Origin: Roseomonas sp.
GTDB lineage: Bacteria; Pseudomonadota; Alphaproteobacteria; Acetobacterales; Acetobacteraceae
Direction: 5' to 3'
Assembly: GCA_020249465.1 (NCBI GenBank)
Contig: JADCFP010000083.1
Location: 1-34,736, forward strand
Length of the DNA stretch: 34,736 nt
The position numbers and the translations under genes are program-made. The notes below the pieces were generated by a model. The model searched no databases. It saw only the letters and a program-made list of their open reading frames with translations, and was not told the DNA's origin. Below, piece by piece: positions 1 through 7,822 of this stretch (position 1 is its first letter; each line of letters opens with the position of its first letter).

Positions 1-515
1 ACAGCAAACTCACCGCCATCCAGCATTTCGGTGATCTTGGCGATCACCTCAGCGGCGTCTTCGAAGCCGATGCGATTCTTATTCGCGAAGCTGATTTCCG
101 CGACGATGCGGCTGGCAAGTTCGCGCTTGAGATAAACAGCGCCTTTGCGACCAACGGTGATGATCTTCACCGTCTTGCCCTCGGCCTCCAGAGCACGCAC
201 CTGGGCGCGGGCGAAGCGGCCGACATTGGTATTGAAGCCGCCGCAAAGCCCACGCTCGGCCGTCACCACCACCAGCAGATGCACCTTATCCGCACCCGTC
301 CCGACCAGCAGCTTCGGTGCATCCGGCGCCCCCGCGACAGAAGCACCGAGTGAGGCCAGCATACGTTCCATGCGTTCAGCATATGGGCGGGCCGCTTCGG
401 CCTGGGTCTGCGCACGGCGCAGCTTGGCCGCCGCCACCATCTTCATCGCCTGCGTGATCTTGCGCGTGGATTTCACGCTATTGATCCGCAGACGCAGGCT
501 TTTCAGGCTGGGCAT
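1..515 (-). CDS. atpG: ATP synthase F1 gamma subunit, N-terminal part (cut by window edge)
   Basis: Central rotor stalk of F1, which couples proton flow through Fo to ATP synthesis at the catalytic subunits. Reading the minus strand from the ATG at 515-513 gives a start typical of gamma subunits, MPSLKSLRLRI followed by SVKSTRKITQAMKMVAA, the conserved coiled-coil that enters the alpha3beta3 ring. The segment ERGLCGGFN is also conserved in the family. About 171 residues are visible; family members have about 290, so the C-terminal helix lies beyond base 1. It follows atpA by 25 bases on the same strand, in the order H-A-G usual for alphaproteobacteria, where atpD and atpC would come next outside the window. 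Identity is near certain. Confidence 0.96.
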   Translation of the reverse strand, partial: MPSLKSLRLRINSVKSTRKITQAMKMVAAAKLRRAQTQAEAARPYAERMERMLASLGASVAGAPDAPKLLVGTGADKVHLLVVVTAERGLCGGFNTNVGRFARAQVRALEAEGKTVKIITVGRKGAVYLKRELASRIVAEISFANKNRIGFEDAAEVIAKITEMLDGGEFA

Positions 516-540
516 TGGTTACTCTCCCGCAGGCCCAACC

Positions 541-2073
541 TTAGGCGAAGCTTTTGGCAAAGCCATCAAGGAAGGCAATAAGCTTGGCTTCCGTATCCTT
601 CTTGATCTCACGATCATTGCGGATGCTTGTCACGATATCCGGCGCGGTCGCCTTCATGTCGCTCAGCAGGCGGGTTTCAAACTCACCCACCTTGTTCAGC
701 GGCAGACGGTCCAGATAGCCACGCGTACCGGCGAAAATCGCGATCACCTGTTCCTCAACCGCAACAGGCTTGAACTGCGGCTGCTTCAGCAGCTCAGTCA
801 GGCGCGCACCGCGCGCCAGCAATGCCTGGGTGGAAGCGTCAAGATCCGAGGAGAACTGGGCGAAGGCCGCCATTTCGCGGTACTGCGCCAGTTCCAGCTT
901 GATCTTGCCGGCCACCTGCTTCATCGCCTTGATCTGAGCGGCCGAACCCACGCGGGACACCGAAAGGCCGACATTCACCGCAGGGCGGATGCCCTTGAAG
1001 AACAATTCGGTTTCAAGGAAGATCTGGCCATCCGTGATCGAAATCACGTTCGTCGGAATATAGGCCGAGACGTCACCCGCCTGAGTTTCAATAACCGGCA
1101 GCGCCGTCAATGAACCATTGCCGGCATCATCGCCCATCTTCGCCGCACGCTCCAGCAGGCGCGAATGCAGGTAGAAGACGTCGCCCGGATAGGCTTCGCG
1201 GCCCGGCGGACGGCGCAGCAGCAGCGACATCTGACGATAGGCAACCGCCTGCTTCGAAAGGTCATCATAGAAAATTACCGCATGCATGCCATTGTCGCGG
1301 AAATATTCACCCATGGCGCAGCCGGTATAGGGTGCCAGGAACTGCATCGGCGCCGGATCGGAGGCGGTGGCGGCAACGATGATGGAATATTGCAGCGCGC
1401 CCTGTTCTTCCAGCGTCTTCACCAGCTGGGCGACGGTAGAACGCTTCTGCCCAATGGCAACATAGATGCAGTAAAGCTTCTTGGATTCATCATCACCAGC
1501 ATTGATGGCCTTCTGGTTGATGATGGTGTCCACGATAACGGCGGTCTTGCCGGTCTGGCGGTCACCGATGATCAGCTCACGTTGGCCACGGCCAATCGGG
1601 ATCAGCGCGTCAATCGCCTTGATGCCGGTCTGCATCGGCTCATGCACCGACTTGCGCGGAATGATGCCAGGCGCCTTCACCTCGGCGCGCATGCGCACCA
1701 CGTCGGTCAGCGGGCCCTTGCCGTCAATCGGATTGCCAAGGCCATCCACAACGCGGCCCAGCAGGCCCTTGCCGACGGGCACGTCAACGATGTCACCGGT
1801 ACGGCTGACCGTATCGCCTTCGCGCACCGAAAGGTCGGAGCCGAAAATCACGACGCCGACATTGTCGGTTTCAAGGTTCAGCGCCATGCCCTTCACGCCG
1901 GAAGCGGGGAAATCCACCAGCTCACCAGCCATGACATTCTGCAGGCCATAGACGCGGGCGATACCATCGCCCACGGTCAGCACGGTGCCGACCTCAGCAA
2001 CATTCGCTTCAGCGTCAAAGCCAGCGATCTGCTGCTTGAGGATTTCCGAAATTTCAGCCGGACGGATTTCCAT
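541..2073 (-). CDS. atpA: ATP synthase F1 alpha subunit
   Basis: Non-catalytic nucleotide-binding subunit of the F1 hexamer. The 510-residue product has the normal family length. It begins [16 protein letters not shown], a typical alpha-subunit N-terminus. A Walker A P-loop GDRQTGKT lies at about residues 170-177, the [17 protein letters not shown] stretch runs into it, and the Walker B/DELSEED-equivalent region contains [13 protein letters not shown]. The segment [28 protein letters not shown] is essentially invariant among alpha subunits. Its start lies 2 bases after the atpH stop, so the genes are co-transcribed and probably translationally coupled. No oddities are seen. Confidence 0.98.
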   Translation of the reverse strand: MEIRPAEISEILKQQIAGFDAEANVAEVGTVLTVGDGIARVYGLQNVMAGELVDFPASGVKGMALNLETDNVGVVIFGSDLSVREGDTVSRTGDIVDVPVGKGLLGRVVDGLGNPIDGKGPLTDVVRMRAEVKAPGIIPRKSVHEPMQTGIKAIDALIPIGRGQRELIIGDRQTGKTAVIVDTIINQKAINAGDDESKKLYCIYVAIGQKRSTVAQLVKTLEEQGALQYSIIVAATASDPAPMQFLAPYTGCAMGEYFRDNGMHAVIFYDDLSKQAVAYRQMSLLLRRPPGREAYPGDVFYLHSRLLERAAKMGDDAGNGSLTALPVIETQAGDVSAYIPTNVISITDGQIFLETELFFKGIRPAVNVGLSVSRVGSAAQIKAMKQVAGKIKLELAQYREMAAFAQFSSDLDASTQALLARGARLTELLKQPQFKPVAVEEQVIAIFAGTRGYLDRLPLNKVGEFETRLLSDMKATAPDIVTSIRNDREIKKDTEAKLIAFLDGFAKSFA

Positions 2074-2075
2074 GG

Positions 2076-2681
2076 TCAGGCAGCCCCCTTCATGGCGTAT
2101 TGCAAACGTTGCAACTTGGATTTGATGGAATTGTCGTAAAGGCGGGAACCGATCCGGACGATCAGCCCACCCAGGATGGATTTGTCCACTGTCTCAGACA
2201 GGCGAACATTGGAATAGCCGGCTTCCGTCAGCCGCGCCGCAATCTGGGCGCGCTGCGTATCGCTCAGCGCATGGGCGGTGGTGACTTCCGCGGTCTGCTG
2301 ACCGCGGCGGGCAGCAATCAGGGCACCAAAGGCTTGCGCCACGGCGGGCAGAGCCGAAAGGCGGCGATTGGCGATCAAGACGCCAACCAGGTTCCGTACC
2401 TCACCGACGATGCCGGCGCTTTCCAGCACCTTGAACATGCGGTCCCGTTGGATGGCGGTATTGAAGCGCGGATCGGCGATGAAGCCGCGCATACCCGCAT
2501 TGTCGCGGCAGAGGGCGAAAAGCGCTTCAAGCTCAGTGCCGATGCGGTCCACGGCGCCGGGATCCGTCGCGCGCTTGTCATCAGCAAGGTCTAGCAGCGC
2601 CTTGGCGTAGCGCGCGGCAACACCCACAGCGCTTGGCGCCGAAGGCGAGGCCTTATCAAGGTTTTGATCTGTGGCAGCCAC
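2076..2681 (-). CDS. atpH: ATP synthase F1 delta subunit
   Basis: Peripheral stalk component that joins F1 to the b subunits of Fo. The start chosen is the GTG at 2681-2679, giving about 201 residues and beginning (M)AATDQNLDK. An in-frame reading upstream to 2822 would add 47 arginine-rich residues not seen in delta subunits, and an AGGA sequence sits about 11 bases before the GTG. The delta pattern [17 protein letters not shown] lies near the N-terminus, and the C-terminal domain contains [24 protein letters not shown], a strong family signature. It is the first gene of the atpHAG(DC) operon. The promoter should lie in 2682-2922, but I cannot pick a convincing -35/-10 pair there. Confidence 0.94.
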   Translation of the reverse strand: MAATDQNLDKASPSAPSAVGVAARYAKALLDLADDKRATDPGAVDRIGTELEALFALCRDNAGMRGFIADPRFNTAIQRDRMFKVLESAGIVGEVRNLVGVLIANRRLSALPAVAQAFGALIAARRGQQTAEVTTAHALSDTQRAQIAARLTEAGYSNVRLSETVDKSILGGLIVRIGSRLYDNSIKSKLQRLQYAMKGAA

Positions 2682-2922
2682 GGGTAATCCCGGTCCTGTT
2701 CTTGCGCGAATTGGTGAGCGAACGGGAAAGCTTCCCGAACGCGGGCGGGCGTTACCATAGGGTTTATCGCACCGCAACCGAGCGAGCGGCATTTTCCTCC
2801 AGCTTTCGACCGATTTGCGCAAATTCCCTTTGGCTTGACCTGCTTGACAGCCCTTCCCCGGCGCAAGCAGGGTTTCGCATGAAGGGTTTCAAGCCCGCAC
2901 AACAAGAGGAAATGTCCGGCCC

Positions 2923-3900
2923 ATGACACGTAAGATCACCCGCCGCGCGGCGTTTTTGGCCGGTGGTGCGGCGGCGTTGCTGTCGCATCGCCCCGCGTAT
3001 GCCTCCTTTCCGGAGCGTGCCATCACGCTGACGGTGAGTTTTCCGCCGGGTGGTGCCACGGATATCCTGGCGCGCATCCTGGCCCCGCCGCTGAGCGAGG
3101 CCCTTGGCCGGCCAGTGGTGGTGGAAAATCGCGGCGGCGCCGGGGCCAATATCGGCATTGGCCATGTCGCCCGCGCGGCGCCGGATGGTTATACGCTGCT
3201 GGTCACCTCCAGCGCCTTTGTGGTGAACCCAAGCCTTTATCGTAACCCGCCCTATGACCCCTTCCGGGATTTCGCGCCCATCAGCACGCTGGGGGCCTCG
3301 CCCAATGTGCTAGCCGTCAGGCCCAATAGCGGCATTGCCTCGCTGCAAGATTTGATCGCGCAGGCCAAGGCCAGCCCGGACAAATTTAATTACGCGAGCC
3401 CAGGGATCGGCACCACGCCGCATTTGGCGGGCGAATTGCTGAAGCTCCGCGCCGGGTTTGACATGCAGCACGTGCCCTTCAGCGGCGCCGGGCCCGCAAC
3501 CCAGGCGGCACTCGCCGGTACCACCCAGGTGATCAGCGCGGCGCAAGGCTCCGTCATGGCGCAGCTACGTTCGGGCGAATTGCGCGCCATTGTGCAGACT
3601 GGGCCAAACCGGGCGGCTGACTTGCCAGATGTGCCAACCCAGGAAGAACTCGGCATCAAGGATGCGAATTCCGAGACCTTCCTGGCGCTTTTCGCCCCTG
3701 CCGCCACCCCAGCCCCGATCCAGGAATTGCTGGCGCGGGAGGTGGTGAAGGCGCTGCAAAGGCCCGAAGTGCAGCAGCGCTACCGCGAAGCCGGCGCCCC
3801 GGTGGTGGGGGGCGGGCCTGAGGAACTCCGTGCCCGAGTCGCCCGCGAAGTGCCAATTTGGCGGGAAGTGATCCAGGTCTCGAAAATCAGCGTTCAGTAA
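2923..3900 (+). CDS. Bug/TctC family periplasmic solute-binding protein
   Basis: Periplasmic binding protein of the tripartite tricarboxylate transporter type (Bug family), which binds small carboxylates. The 325-residue product starts with a twin-arginine-like leader (ITRRAAFLAG, then a short hydrophobic run and probable cleavage after AYAS). Bug hallmarks follow in order: the ligand-loop SFPPGGATDILAR at about residues 39-51, the VVVENRGGAGANIG loop, PDGYTLL, the NYASPGIGTTPHLAGELLK segment, and the C-terminal LPDVPTQEELG. No membrane subunits TctA/TctB are nearby, so it is an orphan binding protein. It is transcribed away from atpH and ends 2 bases before the convergent tetR stop. The ligand cannot be told from sequence. 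A GAGGAA sequence lies about 12-15 bases before the start. Confidence 0.9.
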   Translation: MTRKITRRAAFLAGGAAALLSHRPAYASFPERAITLTVSFPPGGATDILARILAPPLSEALGRPVVVENRGGAGANIGIGHVARAAPDGYTLLVTSSAFVVNPSLYRNPPYDPFRDFAPISTLGASPNVLAVRPNSGIASLQDLIAQAKASPDKFNYASPGIGTTPHLAGELLKLRAGFDMQHVPFSGAGPATQAALAGTTQVISAAQGSVMAQLRSGELRAIVQTGPNRAADLPDVPTQEELGIKDANSETFLALFAPAATPAPIQELLAREVVKALQRPEVQQRYREAGAPVVGGGPEELRARVAREVPIWREVIQVSKISVQ

Positions 3901-3915
3901 AATCAGGATTTTACT
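3896..3915. terminator. Palindrome across two convergent stop codons, possible bidirectional terminator
   Basis: The arms AGTAAAATC (3896-3904) and GATTTTACT (3907-3915) are perfect inverted repeats separated by only two bases. If folded as RNA this is an 8-bp stem with a CAGG tetraloop. The TAA of the Bug gene (3898-3900) and the TGA of tetR (minus strand, 3905-3903) both lie inside it. There is no clear T-run on either side beyond the arms themselves, and the stem is AT-rich, so terminator function is an inference from position. Confidence 0.45.
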
Positions 3916-4589
3916 AGAATAGGCGGGGCGGGTTCAGCCGGCGCCGGGGCGGAAAGCCCGGCGCAGAGAAAGGGCAGAATCTGTTCCACCGCCATGTCGA
4001 AATCGCCCGAATCGCAAACCCCGCCAGACATCATCTCAAGCCGGCCAGACCGCAACAGGGTGTAGCGATAGGCCCCCATCATGAAATAGAGCCGCCAGTA
4101 AAGGGCCTCCGGCGGCAGATGGGGCAGCACTTGCCGGAAGGCTTCCACGTAAGCGAGCGTCGTGTCGTCATAGACCGTGCTCAGCACTTCCCGCGAAATA
4201 TCATCAGGTTCCGTGTTCAGCCTGGCGTGCATGCGCATGGTCGCGCGGCCTTCCGGGGTTTTGCCATTCAGCATGAAGGGGGTGACGAAGGCGCGGACCA
4301 GCACTTCAAGCGGGATGCGGCCTTCGGGCCAGGTGGCCTTGGCCCCTTCCAAGGCCCGACGCCGCGCCGCGGTGACCTGCTCCGCACCGCGCATATAGGC
4401 GACGCGAAACAAATCCCGCTTTGACCCGAAGTAATAATGCAGCTGCGCCAGATTGACCCCGGCGGCGAGCGCAATCGCGCGGGTGGAGGCGCCCGAATAG
4501 CCATGATCGGCAAAAAGCATTTGCGCGACATCCAAAATCCGGTCGCGCACACTGGCTGATGGGTCAATCGGGGCAAGCAGGCTGGTCAT
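3903..4589 (-). CDS. TetR/AcrR family transcriptional regulator
   Basis: One-component repressor with an N-terminal helix-turn-helix and a C-terminal ligand-binding domain. Using the ATG at 4589, preceded by GGAG about 4-7 bases upstream, the product has 228 residues. The TetR DNA-binding signature is clear: VRDRILDVAQMLFADHGY, then TRAIALAAGVNLAQLHYYFGSK with the HTH at roughly residues 34-54 and HYYFGSK at 51-57. A longer in-frame reading to 4652 adds 21 proline-rich residues and is less likely. It is divergent from the flavin monooxygenase gene at 4781 and most probably controls it through the palindromes at 4656-4679. The effector is unknown. Confidence 0.92.
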   Translation of the reverse strand: MTSLLAPIDPSASVRDRILDVAQMLFADHGYSGASTRAIALAAGVNLAQLHYYFGSKRDLFRVAYMRGAEQVTAARRRALEGAKATWPEGRIPLEVLVRAFVTPFMLNGKTPEGRATMRMHARLNTEPDDISREVLSTVYDDTTLAYVEAFRQVLPHLPPEALYWRLYFMMGAYRYTLLRSGRLEMMSGGVCDSGDFDMAVEQILPFLCAGLSAPAPAEPAPPILVKS

Positions 4590-4655
4590 GGGCTCCGGGC
4601 TTTGGTCAGGCGACCGATATGGGCAATCTAGGCCGATTCGTGGGCAGGGCAACTA

Positions 4656-4679
4656 AAATCCTTGGATTTGACGCAAATC
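4656..4679. promoter_or_regulatory. Overlapping palindromes, candidate TetR operator
   Basis: AAATCC (4656-4661) and GGATTT (4664-4669) form one perfect inverted repeat. GATTTG (4665-4670) and CAAATC (4674-4679) form a second that shares the middle arm. The result is three alternating AAATC/GATTT half-sites at 9-10-base steps, about one helical turn. The site lies between the tetR start and the monooxygenase start and covers the -35 of the likely monooxygenase promoter. Binding by the adjacent TetR protein is inferred. Confidence 0.55.
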
Positions 4680-4696
4680 ACCCCGCGCGGTATTTG
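4668..4696 (+). promoter_or_regulatory. Candidate sigma-70 type promoter of the monooxygenase-VOC genes
   Basis: TTGACG (4668-4673) and TATTTG (4691-4696) are separated by 17 bases and resemble -35 and -10 hexamers. The -35 is inside the palindrome cluster, and the -10 overlaps a smaller inverted repeat, TTTG-GT-CAAA (4693-4702). Initiation near 4703 would leave a leader of about 78 bases before the ATG at 4781. Confidence 0.4.
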
Positions 4697-4780
4697 GTCA
4701 AACGACTGATTTATACGGGGCTGAGACAGCGCCTTGACCCAATGGCGGCTGCCGGCCCGAAAGCGGGAGGAAGCCGTGGC

Positions 4781-5983
4781 ATGAGTGCAGCGCAGGAAAT
4801 CACCCAATCCCGCTATGTTGGCGGCGAAGCCCCGGCGGAACGGGCCAAGCGCATCGCCCCCATCATCGCGGCCCATGCCGGCCAGATCGAACGCGACCGC
4901 GCCTTGCCGAAGGAATTGCTGGACGCGCTGCATGGTGCGGCGCTGTTCCGCACCCTGCTGCCCCGCGCCTTCCGCGGTGAGGAAGTGCCGCTGCATGATT
5001 TCGTGCAAATGCAGATCGTGATTGCTGCTGCGGATGCCAGCACCGCCTGGTGCGTGGGCCAGGCTTCAGGCTGTTCCATGGCGGCGGCCTATTTGAAGCC
5101 TGAAATCGCCTATGAGATTTGGGGTGCTGACCCGCGCGCCGTGCTCGCCTGGGGCATGGGGCCGCAATCGCGCGCCGTTGTTGTGGATGGCGGCTATCTG
5201 GTGACCGGCAAATGGCATTTCGCCAGCGGCAGCCGGCACTGCACCTGGCTTGGTGGCCATTGCAAGGTTGTCGAACGCGACGGGTCGCTTCGCGCCGATG
5301 CTGAAGGCAACCCGATTGACCGCACAATGCTCTTCAAGCGCGAAGTGCCGAAGATCACCGATAATTGGCGCGTGATGGGTCTGCGCGGCACGGGCAGCGA
5401 CACTTACGAGGTGAAGGATCTTTTCGTACCGGATGATTACACGGTGCAGCGGGATTTGCCGATCAATCGGCAAACTGGCGGCGCTTTGTATCATTTCACC
5501 ACGACGCATGCCTATGCGTCGGGCTTCGCTGGCGTGGCGCTTGGGATTTGCCGCGGCATGCTGGATGAGTTCATCAAGCTCGCGTCAGACAAAACACCGG
5601 CGGCGTCCACGCGCCCGATGCGCGACAGCCATGTCATTCAAAGCCTCGTGGCGCGGTGTGAGGCGCGTTGGCGTTCCGCACGCAGCCTGTTGTTGGAAAC
5701 GCTGCGCGAATGCTGGCCGCGCGCGGAAGCGGGGCTTGAGATGACGAATGATGAGCGGGTTTCCATTCGCCTGGCTTCCACCTTCGCCATTCAGACATCG
5801 CGCGAGGTTGTTGAATTGATCTATCAGGAAGCCGGTTCCACCGCGATTTTCGAAGACAATCCTTTTGAGCGGCGCTTCCGCGACATGCATGCGGTCAGCC
5901 AACAGGTGCAAGGCCGCAGCGCGCATTTTGAGGCGGTGGGGCAGCATCTGCTGGGGCAGACACCGCATGCGCGCTTCCTATAA
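4781..5983 (+). CDS. Acyl-CoA dehydrogenase-fold flavin-dependent monooxygenase (HsaA/HpaH-like)
   Basis: A 400-residue protein of the acyl-CoA dehydrogenase fold, resembling the oxygenase component of two-component FMNH2/FADH2-dependent hydroxylases (group D, such as HsaA and the C2 component of 4-hydroxyphenylacetate 3-hydroxylase). Features include an N-terminal helical domain (KELLDALHGAALFRTLLPRAFRG), DASTAWCVGQ, the beta-domain segment GYLVTGKWHFASG followed by WRVMGLRGTGSDTYEVKDLFVP, and a C-terminal helical domain with EAGSTAIFEDNPFERRFRDMHAVSQQVQ. This C-terminal pattern is the one found in the hydroxylase branch. The start at 4781 has GGAGG 8-12 bases upstream. No flavin reductase partner is adjacent, so reduced flavin would have to come from elsewhere. 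Substrate unknown, probably phenolic. Confidence 0.83.
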   Translation: MSAAQEITQSRYVGGEAPAERAKRIAPIIAAHAGQIERDRALPKELLDALHGAALFRTLLPRAFRGEEVPLHDFVQMQIVIAAADASTAWCVGQASGCSMAAAYLKPEIAYEIWGADPRAVLAWGMGPQSRAVVVDGGYLVTGKWHFASGSRHCTWLGGHCKVVERDGSLRADAEGNPIDRTMLFKREVPKITDNWRVMGLRGTGSDTYEVKDLFVPDDYTVQRDLPINRQTGGALYHFTTTHAYASGFAGVALGICRGMLDEFIKLASDKTPAASTRPMRDSHVIQSLVARCEARWRSARSLLLETLRECWPRAEAGLEMTNDERVSIRLASTFAIQTSREVVELIYQEAGSTAIFEDNPFERRFRDMHAVSQQVQGRSAHFEAVGQHLLGQTPHARFL

Positions 5984-6031
5984 GGGCGGATCGGCAAGGA
6001 TCAGCATCACCACAAAACGGAGGAAACAAAG

Positions 6032-6436
6032 ATGGGCTTGCAAGGTCTGAACCATTACACGCTGCGCCCGGTGGATTTGGAAGCCACCAAGGATTTTTAT
6101 GAGACAGTTCTGGGGCTTAAACTGGGCTATCGCCCGCCGCTGACTTTCCCGGGCTATTGGCTCTATTGCGGCGACAACCCGACCGTTCATTTGATTGGTG
6201 ATCGGCAGGGGGAAGAAGGGCTACCCGAACGCAAGGTTGGCCATACGGGCCTTGTGGATCACATCGCCTTTTCCTGTACCGGGCTTGCCGCCATGCGCGC
6301 GCATTTGGACAAGCACAAGGTAACCTATACGGCGCGCGTCATCCCGCGCGATCGGCAGACGCAAATCTTCCTGCATGATCCCAATGGTGTCGCGGTGGAA
6401 CTGAACTACCCGCCCGAGGAAACCCCACCTGACTGA
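6032..6436 (+). CDS. VOC superfamily protein (glyoxalase/extradiol dioxygenase-like)
   Basis: Small 134-residue metalloenzyme of the vicinal oxygen chelate superfamily. The two beta-alpha-beta-beta-beta modules are visible: GLNHYTLRPVDLEATKDFYETVLGL at the start and GLVDHIAFSCTGLAAMRAHL then FLHDPNGVAVELNY at the end. Likely metal ligands are His8, His77 and Glu123, the His-His-Glu arrangement usual in this fold. GGAGG lies a few bases before the ATG. It follows the flavin monooxygenase by 48 bases on the same strand, so the pair may hydroxylate and then cleave or rearrange a ring; that is inference. The last 31 bases overlap the convergent arsR gene. It could also be a lyase or isomerase. 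Confidence 0.85.
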   Translation: MGLQGLNHYTLRPVDLEATKDFYETVLGLKLGYRPPLTFPGYWLYCGDNPTVHLIGDRQGEEGLPERKVGHTGLVDHIAFSCTGLAAMRAHLDKHKVTYTARVIPRDRQTQIFLHDPNGVAVELNYPPEETPPD

Positions 6437-6771
6437 TCGGGCGCTTCGCAAAACAGGCGGTGGAGCGTTTGCAGCACCGCCTCGGCCTTCGGGTCCGCCA
6501 AGCGATAATAGATCACCGTGCCCGCGCGGCGCGTGGCGACAAGTCCTTCATCCCGTAAAAGCGCCAAATGCTGCGATAGCGCCGATTGCGATAGCCCGAC
6601 AGAGGTGGCCAGGTCATTGACGGATTTCTCGCCCGCCGCGACCAGATCGCACAGCACCAAAAGCCGCCTTTCATTGGCCAGCGCGCGCAGCAATCGCGCC
6701 GCGAGCGCGGCATTTTCGGCGAGCCGCGCCGCATCCTCCACTTCCCGGGCAGGGGTCAGAACGTCACTCAT
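6406..6771 (-). CDS. ArsR/SmtB family regulator with BigR/SqrR-like cysteine pair
   Basis: Winged-helix dimeric repressor of 121 residues. The DNA-binding region reads SVNDLATSVGLSQSALSQHLALLRDEGLV (about 50-78), followed by the wing RRAGTVIYYRL. There is no metal-binding ELCVCDL motif. Instead, Cys41 (in LLVLCDL) and Cys108 (in HRLFCEA) occupy the positions at which BigR and SqrR carry the two cysteines that sense persulfides by disulfide or tetrasulfide formation. This supports a reactive-sulfur sensor, though its divergent neighbour is a zinc-uptake gene; His104 and Asp93 leave a metal site possible. The gene is divergent from znuA and probably autoregulates. Its 3' end overlaps the VOC gene tail to tail. 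Confidence 0.88.
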   Translation of the reverse strand: MSDVLTPAREVEDAARLAENAALAARLLRALANERRLLVLCDLVAAGEKSVNDLATSVGLSQSALSQHLALLRDEGLVATRRAGTVIYYRLADPKAEAVLQTLHRLFCEAPDQSGGVSSGG

Positions 6772-6813
6772 GCTGATAGCCTAAACCTTTGCGTGCGGCA
6801 GGGCCATGCCGAC

Positions 6814-6849
6814 TTGACAGGCAGACAGAACGTTACATTATAACATTCC
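6814..6849. promoter_or_regulatory. Divergent promoter with Zur-box-like palindrome
   Basis: On the plus strand TTGACA (6814-6819) precedes TATAAC (6839-6844) with a 19-base spacer, driving znuA. On the minus strand a perfect TATAAT (6842-6837) preceded by TG forms an extended -10 for arsR. Both -10 boxes lie within GTTACATTATAACATTCC (6832-6849), which matches all but two of the comparable bases in the right 18 bases of the gammaproteobacterial Zur consensus as I recall it (core GTTATAnTATAAC). The left outer arm matches poorly. Zur is the likely binder; the adjacent ArsR protein is the alternative. Confidence 0.6.
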
Positions 6850-6874
6850 ATAACTTCTTCTCAGGCCCCCGCCC

Positions 6875-7822
6875 ATGCTTCGCCGCGCCGTCCTTTTCGC
6901 CCCTGCCCTGTTGCTGGCCCGGCCTGCCCGCGCCCAGCAGCGGCTTCCGGTCACCGCGTCCTTCTCCATCCTCGCGGATATGACACGCCAGATTGGCGGG
7001 GAGCGCATTGCTCTCCGTGCCATTGCCGGGCCGGATCAGGATGCGCATGGCTTTCAGCCCAAGCCATCAGACGCCGCCGCGCTGACCAATGCGGCGGTGG
7101 TGATCCGCAATGGGCTTGGCTTCGAAGGTTGGCTGGATCGCATGATCCGGTCTTCCGGCTTCAAGGGCGCCTTGGTGACCACAACCGATGGCATCACGCC
7201 GCGCATGATGCAGGGGCATCATCATCACGGGCATGATCATGGCGGTGCTGGTCGGCGGCACAATCATTCCGTCGGGCCGCGGCAAGTGCCGGACCCGCAT
7301 GCCTGGCAGGATTTGGGGCTTGGCCAGCATTACGTCCGCAATATCGCTGCCGGGCTGGTCGCCGCCGATCCGGGTGGTGAGGCGCTGTATCGCCGCAATG
7401 CGGAAGCCTATGCCGCGCGCCTTGCCGCGCTTGACCAATGGGTGCGCGCGGAAATCGCCAAAGTCCCCGCAGCACGCCGCAAGATCGTCACCAGCCATGA
7501 TTCCTTCGGCTATTTCGGGGAAGCCTATGGCGTCCGCTTCCTGGCGCCGCAGGGTGTTTCCACCGAGGCCGAGCCCTCCGCCGCCGAAGTCGGGCGATTG
7601 ATCCGCCAGATCAAGGCGGAAGGCATCTCAGCGCTGTTCATGGAAAACATGACCAATCCCGCCACCCTGCAACGCATTGCGCAGGAAGCGGGTGTCAGGG
7701 TGCGCGGGCGGCTTTATGCCGATGCGCTCTCTGCCGAAGCCGGCCCGGCACCGACCTATGAAGCCATGTTCCGGCACAATGTTTCGCTGATGGTGCCAGC
7801 GATGCGGGGGGATGCCGCATGA
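6875..7822 (+). CDS. znuA: ZnuA-like zinc ABC transporter substrate-binding protein
   Basis: Periplasmic cluster A-I (ZnuA/TroA family) metal-binding protein, 315 residues. The signal peptide is short (MLRRAVLFAPALLLARPARA, cleavage after ARA). Expected ligands are all present: His58 in DAHGFQP, His142 in PDPHAW, His208 in TSHDSFGYF and Asp283 in YADALS. A histidine-rich loop (about 115-131, HHHHGHDH and HNH) is typical of zinc rather than manganese proteins. The permease and ATPase (znuB, znuC) are absent from the window, so this binding protein must work with a transporter elsewhere. The 3' end overlaps the next gene by ATGA. No strong Shine-Dalgarno is seen before the ATG. Control by Zur is likely from the upstream palindrome. 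Confidence 0.93.
   Translation: MLRRAVLFAPALLLARPARAQQRLPVTASFSILADMTRQIGGERIALRAIAGPDQDAHGFQPKPSDAAALTNAAVVIRNGLGFEGWLDRMIRSSGFKGALVTTTDGITPRMMQGHHHHGHDHGGAGRRHNHSVGPRQVPDPHAWQDLGLGQHYVRNIAAGLVAADPGGEALYRRNAEAYAARLAALDQWVRAEIAKVPAARRKIVTSHDSFGYFGEAYGVRFLAPQGVSTEAEPSAAEVGRLIRQIKAEGISALFMENMTNPATLQRIAQEAGVRVRGRLYADALSAEAGPAPTYEAMFRHNVSLMVPAMRGDAA

Noticed and set aside
1165-2139. Plus-strand open frame opposite atpA and atpH
   Set aside because: Shadow of conserved ATP synthase genes; no family resemblance.
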